Assembly: GCA_052103955.1 (NCBI GenBank) | Contig: JBQELO010000001.1 | Location: 354,531 to 418,530, forward strand | DNA length: 64,000 bases | Direction: 5' to 3' | From: Paenalcaligenes sp052103955 | Lineage (GTDB): Bacteria; Pseudomonadota; Gammaproteobacteria; Burkholderiales; Burkholderiaceae_B | Part shown: positions 16,858 to 25,317 of the stretch, one piece after another | Layout: every line of letters begins with the position of its first letter | Position numbering within the stretch: position 1 is the stretch's first letter | Program-made: the position numbers and the translations under genes | Notes under the pieces: generated by a model | Database searches by the model: none | Seen by the model: the letters and a program-made list of their open reading frames with translations, nothing else | What the model was told of the DNA's origin: nothing

Positions 16858-17544
16858 TTACTTACTGCTTTTACGTGCACTTTTGCTCGCACCAGCACCG
16901 CTACTGGGTGCAGTTGCGGCTTTCTTTACTGCTTTTTTCGCCGCCTTTTTGACCGCTTTTTTAGCGGCAGGATTACGTGTGGCCGCTGGCTTAGGTTTGG
17001 CCTCTCGACGCATCGTGGAATCACCAGAAACCGGCTGTACCACCCCTGCCATACCATCTACCATACTTTGAGCGCTTTGCATGGACGCTGCAGTTGCCGA
17101 GGCGACAGCATTAAATTGCTTTTGCAGTAAATCCCAAACGGCTTGACCTGCATCTTGCATACCTTGCTCGGCCGCCTGTTTCATACGCTCATCGGCACCA
17201 CTGGCCATTTGCTCGCCGGCCATTTGGGTAGCTTGCTGAGCAAAGTTTTGCACGGTGCGCAATGTCGCTTTTTGAATTTCCAAACCTTGGATCGTGCCTT
17301 CCAACATGGACAGGTTTAATTTCAACCAGTTTTCCACCGCACGTAAGTCACGTAGACGTTTTTCTAGCTCTTCGGGTGACAGCATGGCGGCAGACGCATC
17401 AGCAAAACTACCAAAGCCAGCACCACCGCCCATGGATTCCCACGCAGAGCGCATCATATCCAATGAAGCAAACAGTGGATTCTGTGAGGAATCCGCATTC
17501 ATACCACTTCCCATCATTCCGGGTATATCAAAAGGATTACGCAT
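16858..17544 (-). CDS. PhaM-type polyhydroxyalkanoate granule regulatory protein
   Basis: PhaM links PHB granules to the nucleoid and activates PHB synthase in Ralstonia. The 228 residues start with MRNPFDIPGMMGSG. They contain the conserved LSPEELEKRLRDLRAVENWL and LNLSMLEGTIQGLEIQKATL, a helical middle, and end in a histone-like tail of repeated AKKA units (about 190-210) that would bind DNA. This layout matches the PhaM family well. It lies between the Nudix gene and glmU on one strand. No pha synthesis genes are in the window, so the PHB link rests on the family. Confidence 0.83.
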   Translation of the reverse strand: MRNPFDIPGMMGSGMNADSSQNPLFASLDMMRSAWESMGGGAGFGSFADASAAMLSPEELEKRLRDLRAVENWLKLNLSMLEGTIQGLEIQKATLRTVQNFAQQATQMAGEQMASGADERMKQAAEQGMQDAGQAVWDLLQKQFNAVASATAASMQSAQSMVDGMAGVVQPVSGDSTMRREAKPKPAATRNPAAKKAVKKAAKKAVKKAATAPSSGAGASKSARKSSK

Positions 17545-17581
17545 GGTTTTACCCCTTTTTACAAGCAGCTGTTAATGACTA

Positions 17582-18418
17582 CTACGCTATGGTATCTGGT
17601 ATTGAGGCACGGTGACAGATACTATCTAACATCACCAGTTCTGCTTCCAATGTAACTTCCCCAGCCACCGCCAATTCCCAATACTCTTCTACGCTGATAT
17701 GGCGTATTTCGCTAACCTCGCCATCTTGATTGACGGGTTGTACATCGTGATCCAGCACACAATCGTTTACCCACGCATTTTCCACCTGATAGCCTTCCGG
17801 CAAACGACGATGCATACGCGTGATCAAACGCATAGGTTCTAAGGCGTGCAAGTCCTTGGCGTATAGCCCGGCCTCTTCTTCGCTTTCTCGTAGTAATGAG
17901 ACATCTAGATCTTCTTCGGCGCTAACCAATCCACCTACTAAGGTGTCCCACATATTAGGGTTGGTAGACTTATGTGCCGCACGTTTTTGCATCCATAAGC
18001 GGCCCTCTGGTGTCCATGCATTTAAGTGCACAGCCTGTGTTAGCAACCCTAATGGTCTAACAGCACCACGTTCTATGGCACCCAAACAGCGCCCTTCGGC
18101 AAACACATCCAGCAATTCGCCACGCCACGCTTTGACATAGCCTGCTTCATTTAATTTATTAGCAATGCGTTCCAGCAATCTATTGGCTTGCACAGTAGGC
18201 AAACGCATATCGCCTATGTGTACCGCATCCCCATCACAACGTACCCCGTCTATGGTTAAAAGTTCAGGGATAGTCTCTTTTACAACCCAACCACACACTC
18301 GACCACAAAACGTAAGAGGACGGCTGCCTACTGGAGGCAGTTCTTGAGCTTGAGCCAGCAACCATTTGAATCGTTGCCGCATTGGCTTATGCAATGAGGG
18401 GGAAATTTCGATTTTCAT
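17582..18418 (-). CDS. Nudix hydrolase with N-terminal DUF4743 domain
   Basis: Predicted nucleoside-diphosphate-linked pyrophosphohydrolase. The N-terminal ~120 residues resemble the DUF4743 domain found before Nudix domains in proteins related to thiamine pyrophosphokinase fusions. The Nudix domain follows, with the box beginning GGLVSAEEDLDV and continuing LLRESEEEAGL, giving the G-x5-E-x7-RE-x2-EE-x-G pattern. An upstream GTG (18454) keeps the frame open, but the first ATG at 18418 gives a normal 278-residue start (MKIEISPSLHKP). No clear Shine-Dalgarno sequence is seen. It heads the minus-strand block that leads to glmS. Substrate unknown. Confidence 0.82.
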   Translation of the reverse strand: MKIEISPSLHKPMRQRFKWLLAQAQELPPVGSRPLTFCGRVCGWVVKETIPELLTIDGVRCDGDAVHIGDMRLPTVQANRLLERIANKLNEAGYVKAWRGELLDVFAEGRCLGAIERGAVRPLGLLTQAVHLNAWTPEGRLWMQKRAAHKSTNPNMWDTLVGGLVSAEEDLDVSLLRESEEEAGLYAKDLHALEPMRLITRMHRRLPEGYQVENAWVNDCVLDHDVQPVNQDGEVSEIRHISVEEYWELAVAGEVTLEAELVMLDSICHRASIPDTIA

Positions 18419-18563
18419 GTAAGAATTGTAGTGCAAGCACTCCTGCCACAACACTAGCCTATGCAGTTTTTTACATTAGACCTAAGCAGGCTAGCAATCT
18501 TGAATGCATAACCTAGTAGTCACGATACACTACATCTCATACTGATTAGCCTACTTGTCTACT

Positions 18564-19178
18564 ATGTTATTGCGTTTTCCTGCCCTGTCGCGTTTGCTGC
18601 CCCTGCTTTTGCTAAGCCTAGGATTAGCCGCCTGCTCCCCCGAGCCCGAACCCCTGCCTTTCGTTGGTAATGATATTTCTAAAGCTGGTATAGGCCGTAC
18701 GTTAGAACTAGTAGATGGCCACGGTAACACCCGCCGCTTGGCCGACTTTCAAGGCAAAGCCATCGTTGTATTTTTTGGATTCACACAATGCCCCGACGTA
18801 TGCCCTACGGCAATGGTGCAGTTGGCCAGCGCCATGGAAATGCTGGGTGACGATGCCAAACAGGTACAAGTACTACTGATTACAGTAGACCCCGAGCGCG
18901 ATACCCCTGAAGTCATGCAAAGCTATGTAGAAGCGTTTTCGCCAGACTTCATTGGGCTAACAGGTAGCCCCGAGCAAGTACGTAAAACCGCACAATCCTT
19001 TAAAGCTTTTTACGCCAAAGCACCTACTACGCAAGCAGGCCAATACACCATGGACCATTCGTCCTCGTTTTACCTGCTTGATAAAACCGGTAAGACCCGA
19101 GTGCTCATGCGTGGCGATGCTAGCCCTGAAGACATCAAGCATGACTTACAACTGCTGCTGTCTTCCACGGCGCCATAG
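18564..19178 (+). CDS. SCO1/SenC-family copper chaperone lipoprotein
   Basis: Membrane-anchored thioredoxin-fold protein that delivers copper to the CuA site of cytochrome c oxidase. The 204 residues start with a lipoprotein signal peptide whose lipobox is LAAC. They carry the metal-binding CxxxC motif in FGFTQCPDVCPTA and the partner histidine in MDHSSSFYLLD. These are the three copper ligands of the family, so the protein should be active. The frame is open to 18555, but the ATG at 18564 gives a conventional signal peptide. It is monocistronic, divergent from the Nudix gene and convergent with rpoH. Confidence 0.92.
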   Translation: MLLRFPALSRLLPLLLLSLGLAACSPEPEPLPFVGNDISKAGIGRTLELVDGHGNTRRLADFQGKAIVVFFGFTQCPDVCPTAMVQLASAMEMLGDDAKQVQVLLITVDPERDTPEVMQSYVEAFSPDFIGLTGSPEQVRKTAQSFKAFYAKAPTTQAGQYTMDHSSSFYLLDKTGKTRVLMRGDASPEDIKHDLQLLLSSTAP

Positions 19179-19187
19179 AAAACACGC

Positions 19188-19305
19188 ATAAAAAAAGGAC
19201 ACCTGGGCAGGTGTCCTAAAGCATCTACTTCTATCAGAGAGGGGGAAGAGGAGAAGCCGAAGCAGATGCACGCAACGCCCCACAGGGATATGAAAGCGTT
19301 GCAGA
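19188..19305 (-). ncRNA. Candidate small RNA with CU-rich loop behind rpoH
   Basis: The rpoH downstream region on the minus strand folds into three consecutive hairpins. The first is GCAACGC with GCGTTGC (19272-19302). The second is an 11-base-pair stem, 19221-19231 with 19259-19269, whose 27-base loop is almost all C and U (CTTCTCCTCTTCCCCCTCTC). The third is a perfect 10-base-pair terminator hairpin (19196-19217) with seven T residues. The second stem is unbroken only on the minus strand, where one pair is G-U; on the plus strand it is an A-C mismatch. A CU-rich single-stranded loop plus a terminator is typical of small RNAs that bind Shine-Dalgarno sequences. The RNA may be cut from the rpoH transcript or have its own promoter; the 5' end is not defined. 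Confidence 0.55.
19189..19217 (-). terminator. Terminator of rpoH and the candidate small RNA
   Basis: AGGACACCTG and CAGGTGTCCT form a perfect 10-base-pair stem with a minimal loop. On the minus strand it is followed by TTTTTTTA. On the plus strand there is no T-run, so it serves the rpoH side and not the SCO1 gene. Confidence 0.88.
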
Positions 19306-19370
19306 TACTACTTTGAGGGCCTATCTTCCGGTTAGTTCGCTACCTGATAAAACTTTTATGTAATCAATTG

Positions 19371-20270
19371 TTACGCCGCCACTTGCAAGTGCGTACGCAT
19401 TTTTTTCATAGCGGCTACTTCAATTTGGCGGATACGCTCGGCAGATACACCAAACTCTGCAGCCAGTTCGTGTAAGGTGGCCGTTTGATCGTCTTGCAAC
19501 CAACGCGCTTCAATAATGCGTCGTGAACGTGGATCCAGTTTTTCTAGTGCATTTTCCAAACCTTCACCCTGCAAGGACTGCGTAGCACGCTCAGCCAATA
19601 CTTGTGTAGGTTCAAACGCCCCTTCGTCGGACAAATAGCTAATAGGTGCAAAACCGTCATCGTCGTCATCCATCGAGGACTCCAATGCCAGCTCACCACC
19701 CGTTAGGCGTATTTCCATTTCGCTAACGTCTTGCGGACGCACATTCAACTCACGTGCGATATCGTCAATTTCCGCAGGGTTCAGCGTTTGCCCATCTTCA
19801 GGGCGCATGCGACGAAGATTAAAAAACAGTTTACGCTGCGCTTTAGTCGTAGCAATTTTCACCAAGCGCCAATTGCGCACCACATATTCGTGGATTTCAG
19901 CTTTAATCCAATGCACGGCAAACGACACCAGACGTACACCACGATCTGGATCAAAACGTTTAACCGCTTTCATCAGGCCAATATTGCCTTCTTGAATCAG
20001 GTCAGCCTGCGGTAGGCCATAACCTAGGTACTGGCGGGAAATGGACACCACCAAACGTAAATGGGACATGATCAATTGACGAGCAGCGTCAAGATCACTT
20101 TCTTTTTGAAGGCGCTGGCCGAGGGCCACCTCTTCTTCCGGAGTCAACATAGGTTGCGCGTTAACGGCGGAAATGTAGGCCTCTAACGACCCCAACGCGC
20201 CTGGATTGGATACAGCAGCTGCTAATTGAGTAGCAGGTGCAAGCGCCAAAGATTGCGATGTATGGGTCAT
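19371..20270 (-). CDS. rpoH: RNA polymerase heat-shock sigma factor sigma-32
   Basis: Directs RNA polymerase to heat-shock promoters. The 299 residues show region 2 (DLIQEGNIGLMKAVKRFDPD), the RpoH box QRKLFFNLRRM that marks this sigma factor, and region 4 (EFGVSAERIRQIEVAAMKKM). The frame is open to 20324, but the ATG at 20270 has AGGA about seven bases upstream and gives the family start MTHTSQS. A CIRCE element lies about 80-110 bases upstream, so HrcA repression is expected on top of any RNA-level control. It is followed by a structured 3' region that may be a small RNA. Confidence 0.97.
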   Translation of the reverse strand: MTHTSQSLALAPATQLAAAVSNPGALGSLEAYISAVNAQPMLTPEEEVALGQRLQKESDLDAARQLIMSHLRLVVSISRQYLGYGLPQADLIQEGNIGLMKAVKRFDPDRGVRLVSFAVHWIKAEIHEYVVRNWRLVKIATTKAQRKLFFNLRRMRPEDGQTLNPAEIDDIARELNVRPQDVSEMEIRLTGGELALESSMDDDDDGFAPISYLSDEGAFEPTQVLAERATQSLQGEGLENALEKLDPRSRRIIEARWLQDDQTATLHELAAEFGVSAERIRQIEVAAMKKMRTHLQVAA

Positions 20271-20350
20271 GAATAATCCTGTATCAAGGTTACCAGTCAC
20301 GTGAGAATCACGAGGTGATAACAAAGTCTCTGCATAATCCTTTTATTATT

Positions 20351-20377
20351 CTAGCACTCTAGCACACTGAGTGCTAA
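20351..20377. promoter_or_regulatory. CIRCE element (HrcA operator) upstream of rpoH
   Basis: CTAGCACTC, nine bases, GAGTGCTAA: the right half is perfect and the left differs from the 27-base CIRCE consensus (TTAGCACTC-N9-GAGTGCTAA) at one position, with the exact spacer length. It lies 81-107 bases before the rpoH start. HrcA bound here would repress rpoH, coupling the two heat-shock systems as reported for some betaproteobacteria. Confidence 0.92.
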
Positions 20378-20427
20378 ATAAGGAAACACATAATAAGAGG
20401 CCAAAATACGCAGAAAGTTCCGTGTTT

Positions 20428-21255
20428 TTACAGGTTTTTCTTTACCACTACTACATCCGTCAATCCTGACGGTGCCGTACGCAGCTGCTCACTAATCGTT
20501 CGCTGAAAACGTGCCTCATTTTCAACAACTGGAATACCAGAGCCCTTCTTGTGATAGAGATGCAGCACATAAGAACACAACTTCCCATCCTTTCGCATCA
20601 CCCCAGAATGTATCAGTCGCATAATAAATTCACTGTCTTCCCTACCCCAGCCAATAAACTCATTATCAAACCCATTGACGGCGTCATAGTCCTCACGCCA
20701 CACAGCGATATTACACCCCACTGCTCCCTGCCATTTTGTAGGCCGTCTGTGCCTCAATGACTGGAATGGCCATTTCAATATTGGGTGCAGACGCCTTATC
20801 TGCCGTTGTAACCAAATCCGTACTAATTGCAGTTTATTAAAGTCAGGAATCTGAGAAGGATCTTGCAGCAGCTGAGCTGTAATTGCAGGTGCAAACTGCA
20901 CTCTTGAACCTGCTACAAAGCACTGTTTCTGCGCTAACCAGACATGGTTCTTAATAAAATCACGCGGCAATAAACAATCGCCATCAACAAAAACCACGTA
21001 ATCCCCAGAAGCCTTTGCCACGGCACGGTTACGAATCATTGCTAGTCGAAAACCCTTGTCTTCATGCCAAGCGTGGAGGATGGGCTTCTGCATGCTCGCC
21101 GACACCCTAGCAATCACGTCACGAGTCTCTTGCCCTGAGCCATCATCTGCAACAATGATTTCGTAATCAGCATAGCTTTGCCTACACGCTGTTACAAGCG
21201 ATGCCTCCAAAGCAGCAGGCCAATTATATGTGCTAATAATTAAGCTAACTTTCAT
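20428..21255 (-). CDS. Glycosyltransferase family 2 with galactosyltransferase-type C-terminal domain
   Basis: Inverting GT-A glycosyltransferase. The 275 residues have the nucleotide-sugar fold start VSLIISTYNWPAALEASLVT, DDGSG, the metal-binding DGDCLLP at about 92-98, and the C-terminal NGFDNEFIGWGREDSEF motif (around 196-212) typical of the group that pairs family 2 domains with a GT7-like galactosyltransferase segment. It overlaps the upstream glycosyltransferase by 11 bases and is slightly richer in A and T than its neighbours. LPS-core assembly is likely from the partner gene, but the sugar is unknown. Confidence 0.83.
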   Translation of the reverse strand: MKVSLIISTYNWPAALEASLVTACRQSYADYEIIVADDGSGQETRDVIARVSASMQKPILHAWHEDKGFRLAMIRNRAVAKASGDYVVFVDGDCLLPRDFIKNHVWLAQKQCFVAGSRVQFAPAITAQLLQDPSQIPDFNKLQLVRIWLQRQIRRLHPILKWPFQSLRHRRPTKWQGAVGCNIAVWREDYDAVNGFDNEFIGWGREDSEFIMRLIHSGVMRKDGKLCSYVLHLYHKKGSGIPVVENEARFQRTISEQLRTAPSGLTDVVVVKKNL

Positions 21256-22027
21256 CTGTTTCTTCTATGAAACGTTTACGCTGATAAACTTTGGTGTACT
21301 TAAACCAAACCCCAAGAGCTTCACCCACCGCAATCATCAACCCCCTTGCGCCTGAACACACTCCACCCTTTAACACATACGAACGAAAAAAACCGAAACC
21401 CGCTTTAAGCACTATAACGGGCATGGAATATAAGCGTGCTTTTTGAGAAGTTGCATACAACTCGGAATAATGCTGCGCTTTTGCTAATAGCTGGCCCACA
21501 TCGGTCACTGCTTCGTGCTCTAAACCACCCTTCAAGCGCACCACTTGGCTGCGACCATCAATCTTTACTTTCTCGTGTACTTGGCTATCTGTGAAGCGGT
21601 GTTGGCGACGGTTATACAAGCGGCATAACCAATCTTTACCCCAACCATTAGTGCGTATGTGCTTACCGCAAAAATAGTTATTGCGCAGCACTTCACCCAC
21701 TTTACTTTCTTCTTCAAGCGGCCAATCGGCTAATGCCTCTAAAAATTGCGGATTCACCTGTTCGTCTATATCTAATGACAGAACCCAATCGGTTTCCGCA
21801 TGTGAGGCCGCTGCATTCTTGGTGGGGCCAAAGCCCATGAAGCTACCTTGCACAACTTTGACGTTAGGGTACTCGCTTAATAAGCGTAGCGTATCGTCTG
21901 TAGAGCCATTGTCATACACCACCACTTGTCTAAACGCTTTCAACGCACTGATAGTACGGTGCACATGCGTAGCGCCGTTTTTCACAATGATTACCGGCGT
22001 GATGTGGGCGTAGATATCCTCGGCCAT
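21245..22027 (-). CDS. Glycosyltransferase family 2, WaaE/KdtX-like LPS core enzyme
   Basis: The 260 residues match the WaaE/KdtX group of LPS-core glycosyltransferases: ITPVIIVKNGATHVHRTISA at the start, VVVYDNGSTDDTLRLL, the metal-binding SLDIDEQV at about 84-91, and the conserved NNYFCGKHIRTNGWGKDWLCR block at about 115-135. Enzymes of this group add a glucose to the first heptose of the inner core in enterics. The gene follows the EEP-family gene directly (stop and start adjacent) and overlaps the next glycosyltransferase by 11 bases. Exact sugar and linkage are inferred only. Confidence 0.82.
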   Translation of the reverse strand: MAEDIYAHITPVIIVKNGATHVHRTISALKAFRQVVVYDNGSTDDTLRLLSEYPNVKVVQGSFMGFGPTKNAAASHAETDWVLSLDIDEQVNPQFLEALADWPLEEESKVGEVLRNNYFCGKHIRTNGWGKDWLCRLYNRRQHRFTDSQVHEKVKIDGRSQVVRLKGGLEHEAVTDVGQLLAKAQHYSELYATSQKARLYSMPVIVLKAGFGFFRSYVLKGGVCSGARGLMIAVGEALGVWFKYTKVYQRKRFIEETDES

Positions 22028-22882
22028 TTAGGGCAGTTCCAATTCGGTCAGTATAGGTGCGTGATCAGAAATCTGTTTCCAAGGCAAACCCTGCAGTACT
22101 TTGGCGGTACGTACGGCAAAACCTCGCTGGTAGATACGGTCCAGTCGTAGGAAAGGAAAGGCAGCAGGGAACGTACGTGGCGGTAACGTTAAACGCGCAT
22201 TACCACCCACCCCCAATTGAGGAGTGTGGATTTCACCGCCCTCTTGCTTAGACCATCCGCGCAACCAGCTCATGGGCTGACGCAGCGTGAACCCTGGCCC
22301 AGTCTTACCTTTCACCATGGAAGCAAAAGAAAACACCTCGTATAAGCCCAATTGCTTCACGAAGATAGGGGCTAACTTGTTATTCCAGTCGTTGAAATCG
22401 CCCGCGATCAGCAGCGGTTCATCATCCGGCACTAGCCGGTGAATTCTATCTACCAATGCTTGTGCTTGGCGCGCTCTACCGCCGCCAAACAAACCTAAAT
22501 GCACCACAATACAGTGCACTGGCCTACCCTCAATATCTACCACGGCATGAAGCAAACCACGCTGCTCTAGGCGGTGATCTGAAATATCTTCGTTTTCGTG
22601 GTGCAAGATGGGGTATCGGGATAACAGCGCGTTACCGTGGTCGGTAAACTCGCGCACAGCGTTACACCCGTATGCATTACGCATGCGCAACACAGCGGCT
22701 AAGGACTCGTGTTGTGCGTCTAGCGTTGCTTGTTGATCATTTCGCCCCTGAACCTCCTGCAAAAACAGCAGGTCGGGGGACAGGCCATACAGGCCAAGCT
22801 TCAACTCTTCCAGAGACTCACGACCACCAGTGGCCGTGCGTCCCTTATGAATGTTGTAGCTGATGACCCGTATGATTCCCAT
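22028..22882 (-). CDS. Endonuclease/exonuclease/phosphatase (EEP) family protein
   Basis: Metal-dependent phosphodiesterase fold of the DNase I-like EEP superfamily. The 284 residues carry the strand motifs in order: VISYNIHKGR, LLFLQEVQGR (catalytic Glu), HLGLFGGGR, LLIAGDFNDWN (catalytic Asp/Asn) and the closing SDHAPILTEL (catalytic His). All catalytic positions are present. There is no signal peptide. The gene is packed between aspS (four bases) and the glycosyltransferase pair. Relatives are often found beside phospholipid genes, so the substrate could be a nucleic acid, a lipid head group or a phosphosugar. Confidence 0.85.
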   Translation of the reverse strand: MGIIRVISYNIHKGRTATGGRESLEELKLGLYGLSPDLLFLQEVQGRNDQQATLDAQHESLAAVLRMRNAYGCNAVREFTDHGNALLSRYPILHHENEDISDHRLEQRGLLHAVVDIEGRPVHCIVVHLGLFGGGRARQAQALVDRIHRLVPDDEPLLIAGDFNDWNNKLAPIFVKQLGLYEVFSFASMVKGKTGPGFTLRQPMSWLRGWSKQEGGEIHTPQLGVGGNARLTLPPRTFPAAFPFLRLDRIYQRGFAVRTAKVLQGLPWKQISDHAPILTELELP

Positions 22883-22886
22883 AGCC

Positions 22887-24683
22887 TTAGGCGGGCTTTG
22901 CTTCCTGCGGACGCAAACGGATATGCAATTCTTTCAATTGTTTCTCGTCTACGCCTGAAGGAGCGTGTGTTAACAAACACTGTGCACGCTGTGTTTTGGG
23001 GAACGCAATCACGTCGCGGATAGAGTCTGCACCCGCCATCATAGTGATCATGCGATCCAAACCAAAAGCGATACCACCGTGTGGAGGTGCACCGTATTGC
23101 AACGCATCCAGCAAGAAACCGAACTTCTCACGCGCTTCTTCTGCGTTGATATTCAATGCAGAGAACACTTTGCTTTGTACATCAGCGCGGTGGATACGTA
23201 CGGAACCACCGCCCATTTCCCAACCGTTCAATACCATGTCGTAGGCTTTGGCCTGTACTTTGGCTGGATCAGTTTCCAAGAAGTCTTCGTGACCATCTTT
23301 GGGGCTGGTGAAGGGGTGGTGAGCCGCGTAGTAACGCTTGGTTTCTTCGTCGTACTCGAACATTGGGAAGTCTACAACCCACAATGGTTTCCAGCCGGCT
23401 TCTACCAAACCATGCTTGCGACCGTGCTCGCTGTGACCAATTTTGATACGCAACGCACCAATAGCATCGTTCACCACTTGCGTTTTGTCTGCACCAAAAA
23501 AGATCAGGTCGCCATTTTGAGCACCAGTGCGCTCCATCACAGCGCGTAGCGCATCGTTGTCGATGTTCTTCACGATTGGGGACTGCAAACCTTCAGGGAT
23601 GTTCGTGACATCGTTAACTTTGATGTACGCCAAACCTTTTGCACCATAGATGCCTACAAACTTGGTGTACGCATCAATTTCGCTACGTGGCATTTCACCA
23701 CCAGCAGGCACACGCAATGCTACAACGCGGCAGTTAGGATCGTTTGCTGGACCGGAGAATACTTTGAAGGACACCTCACGCATCAAATCAGCTACGTCAG
23801 TGAACTCGAGTTTCACACGCATATCTGGTTTGTCGGAACCGAAGCGCTGCATGGCTTCTGTCCAGCTCATCACAGGGAAAGGCTGAGGCAACTCAACTTT
23901 CTGTACTGTGGAGAACACGTGACGCACCATGTTTTCGAAAATATCGCGGATTTGGAACTCGTCCATGAACGACATTTCGCAGTCGATCTGGGTAAATTCT
24001 GGCTGACGGTCAGCACGCAAGTCTTCGTCGCGGAAGCATTTGGTGATCTGGTAGTAACGGTCGAAACCAGCCACCATCAACATCTGTTTGAACAACTGGG
24101 GAGACTGCGGCAACGCAAAGAACTCACCTGGGTTCACACGCGATGGTACCAAGTAATCACGCGCACCTTCTGGTGTGCTTTTGGTCAGCATTGGGGTTTC
24201 GATGTCGATAAAGCCCAAGCCGTCCAAGTACTTACGCACTTCCATGGCCACACGGTAACGCAACATCAAGTTGTTTTGCATTTGTGGGCGACGCAGATCC
24301 AGCACGCGGTGTGTCAGGCGTGTGGTTTCTGACAGGTTATCGTCATCCAACTGGAATGGAGGAGTCACTGAAGCGTTCAGGATTTCCAGTTCTTGGCAAA
24401 CAATCTCTACTTCACCCGAAGCCAAGTCCGAATTCGCGGTACCTTCTGGACGAGCTTGCACTACGCCCGTTACACGCAAGCAGAACTCGTTACGAATACG
24501 CTCTGCTGTCGCAAACACGTCAGCATTTTCCGGATTCACAACAACCTGTGCCAGACCAGCACGATCACGCAGGTCAATAAAAATGACACCACCATGATCG
24601 CGTCGGCGGTGCACCCAGCCGAACAACGTAACGGTTTGTCCCAAGTGTTGGGTATTGACCTCGCCGGTATAGCAGGTACGCAT
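22887..24683 (-). CDS. aspS: Aspartate--tRNA ligase
   Basis: Charges tRNA-Asp in protein synthesis (class II synthetase). The 598 residues have the N-terminal OB-fold anticodon-binding domain (VTLFGWVHRRRDHGGVIFID), motif 1 near TPMLTKSTPEGARDYLVPSR, motif 2 FRDEDLRADRQPEFTQID, the bacterial GAD insertion domain in the middle, and motif 3 GGIAFGLDRMITMM. Length is normal for the bacterial form. It follows the DUF502 gene by 26 bases, so fmdB, DUF502, aspS and the downstream EEP and glycosyltransferase genes are likely co-transcribed. Whether it also charges tRNA-Asn cannot be judged here. Confidence 0.97.
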   Translation of the reverse strand: MRTCYTGEVNTQHLGQTVTLFGWVHRRRDHGGVIFIDLRDRAGLAQVVVNPENADVFATAERIRNEFCLRVTGVVQARPEGTANSDLASGEVEIVCQELEILNASVTPPFQLDDDNLSETTRLTHRVLDLRRPQMQNNLMLRYRVAMEVRKYLDGLGFIDIETPMLTKSTPEGARDYLVPSRVNPGEFFALPQSPQLFKQMLMVAGFDRYYQITKCFRDEDLRADRQPEFTQIDCEMSFMDEFQIRDIFENMVRHVFSTVQKVELPQPFPVMSWTEAMQRFGSDKPDMRVKLEFTDVADLMREVSFKVFSGPANDPNCRVVALRVPAGGEMPRSEIDAYTKFVGIYGAKGLAYIKVNDVTNIPEGLQSPIVKNIDNDALRAVMERTGAQNGDLIFFGADKTQVVNDAIGALRIKIGHSEHGRKHGLVEAGWKPLWVVDFPMFEYDEETKRYYAAHHPFTSPKDGHEDFLETDPAKVQAKAYDMVLNGWEMGGGSVRIHRADVQSKVFSALNINAEEAREKFGFLLDALQYGAPPHGGIAFGLDRMITMMAGADSIRDVIAFPKTQRAQCLLTHAPSGVDEKQLKELHIRLRPQEAKPA

Positions 24684-24709
24684 CTAGGATGACTCCCTCA
24701 GTAAACGAA

Positions 24710-25312
24710 TCAGAGAGGTGGGCGCTCTGTTGGCACCACAACTCCCATGGAAACAATATATTTAAGTGCCGCATCCACAGTCATATCTAGCTTGACCACA
24801 TCAGACCGCGGCAACATCAGAAAAAACCCCGAAGTAGGATTGGGTGTAGTGGGCACATACACACTCACACACTCGACGGGCAACTTGCCCGCCACTTCAC
24901 CACCTGGAGCACCTGTCAAAAAGGCGATGGTCCATGCCCCTTTTCGGGGGTACTCAACCAATACCGCTTCACGAAATGCCTGCCCATTTGGGGCTAGCAC
25001 CGTATCGCTCACCTGCTTAACAGAATTATAAATGGAACGCACCAATGGAATGCGTCCCAATAGCTTTTCCCACTGTTCAAACAGCGTACGGCCTATTAAG
25101 TTTGCCGTGACCAAGCCCGTTAACAGCACCACGACCAGTACCAGTATGACACTGAAACCGGGAACCGAAATACCGAACAACGCCTCGGATGAGAGAAACG
25201 TAGGAACAAAGCTTTCAAGCGTATTGATCAACAACATAATGACCCAGACTGTGATCACCAACGGGATCCAGACCAAGAGGCCAGTAATGAAGAATCGCTT
25301 GAAAAAACGCAT
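24710..25312 (-). CDS. DUF502-family membrane protein
   Basis: Conserved membrane protein of unknown function. The 200 residues show two hydrophobic spans (about 8-28, FITGLLVWIPLVITVWVIML, and about 52-72, FSVILVLVVVLLTGLVTANL). A soluble domain follows, with the family motif RIPLVRSIYNSVKQVSDTV and the region containing VPTTPNPTSGFFLMLPRSDV. Close relatives in betaproteobacteria sit directly in front of aspS and behind an FmdB gene, exactly as here. The role of the family is not established. Confidence 0.87.
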   Translation of the reverse strand: MRFFKRFFITGLLVWIPLVITVWVIMLLINTLESFVPTFLSSEALFGISVPGFSVILVLVVVLLTGLVTANLIGRTLFEQWEKLLGRIPLVRSIYNSVKQVSDTVLAPNGQAFREAVLVEYPRKGAWTIAFLTGAPGGEVAGKLPVECVSVYVPTTPNPTSGFFLMLPRSDVVKLDMTVDAALKYIVSMGVVVPTERPPL

Positions 25313-25317
25313 AGCTG

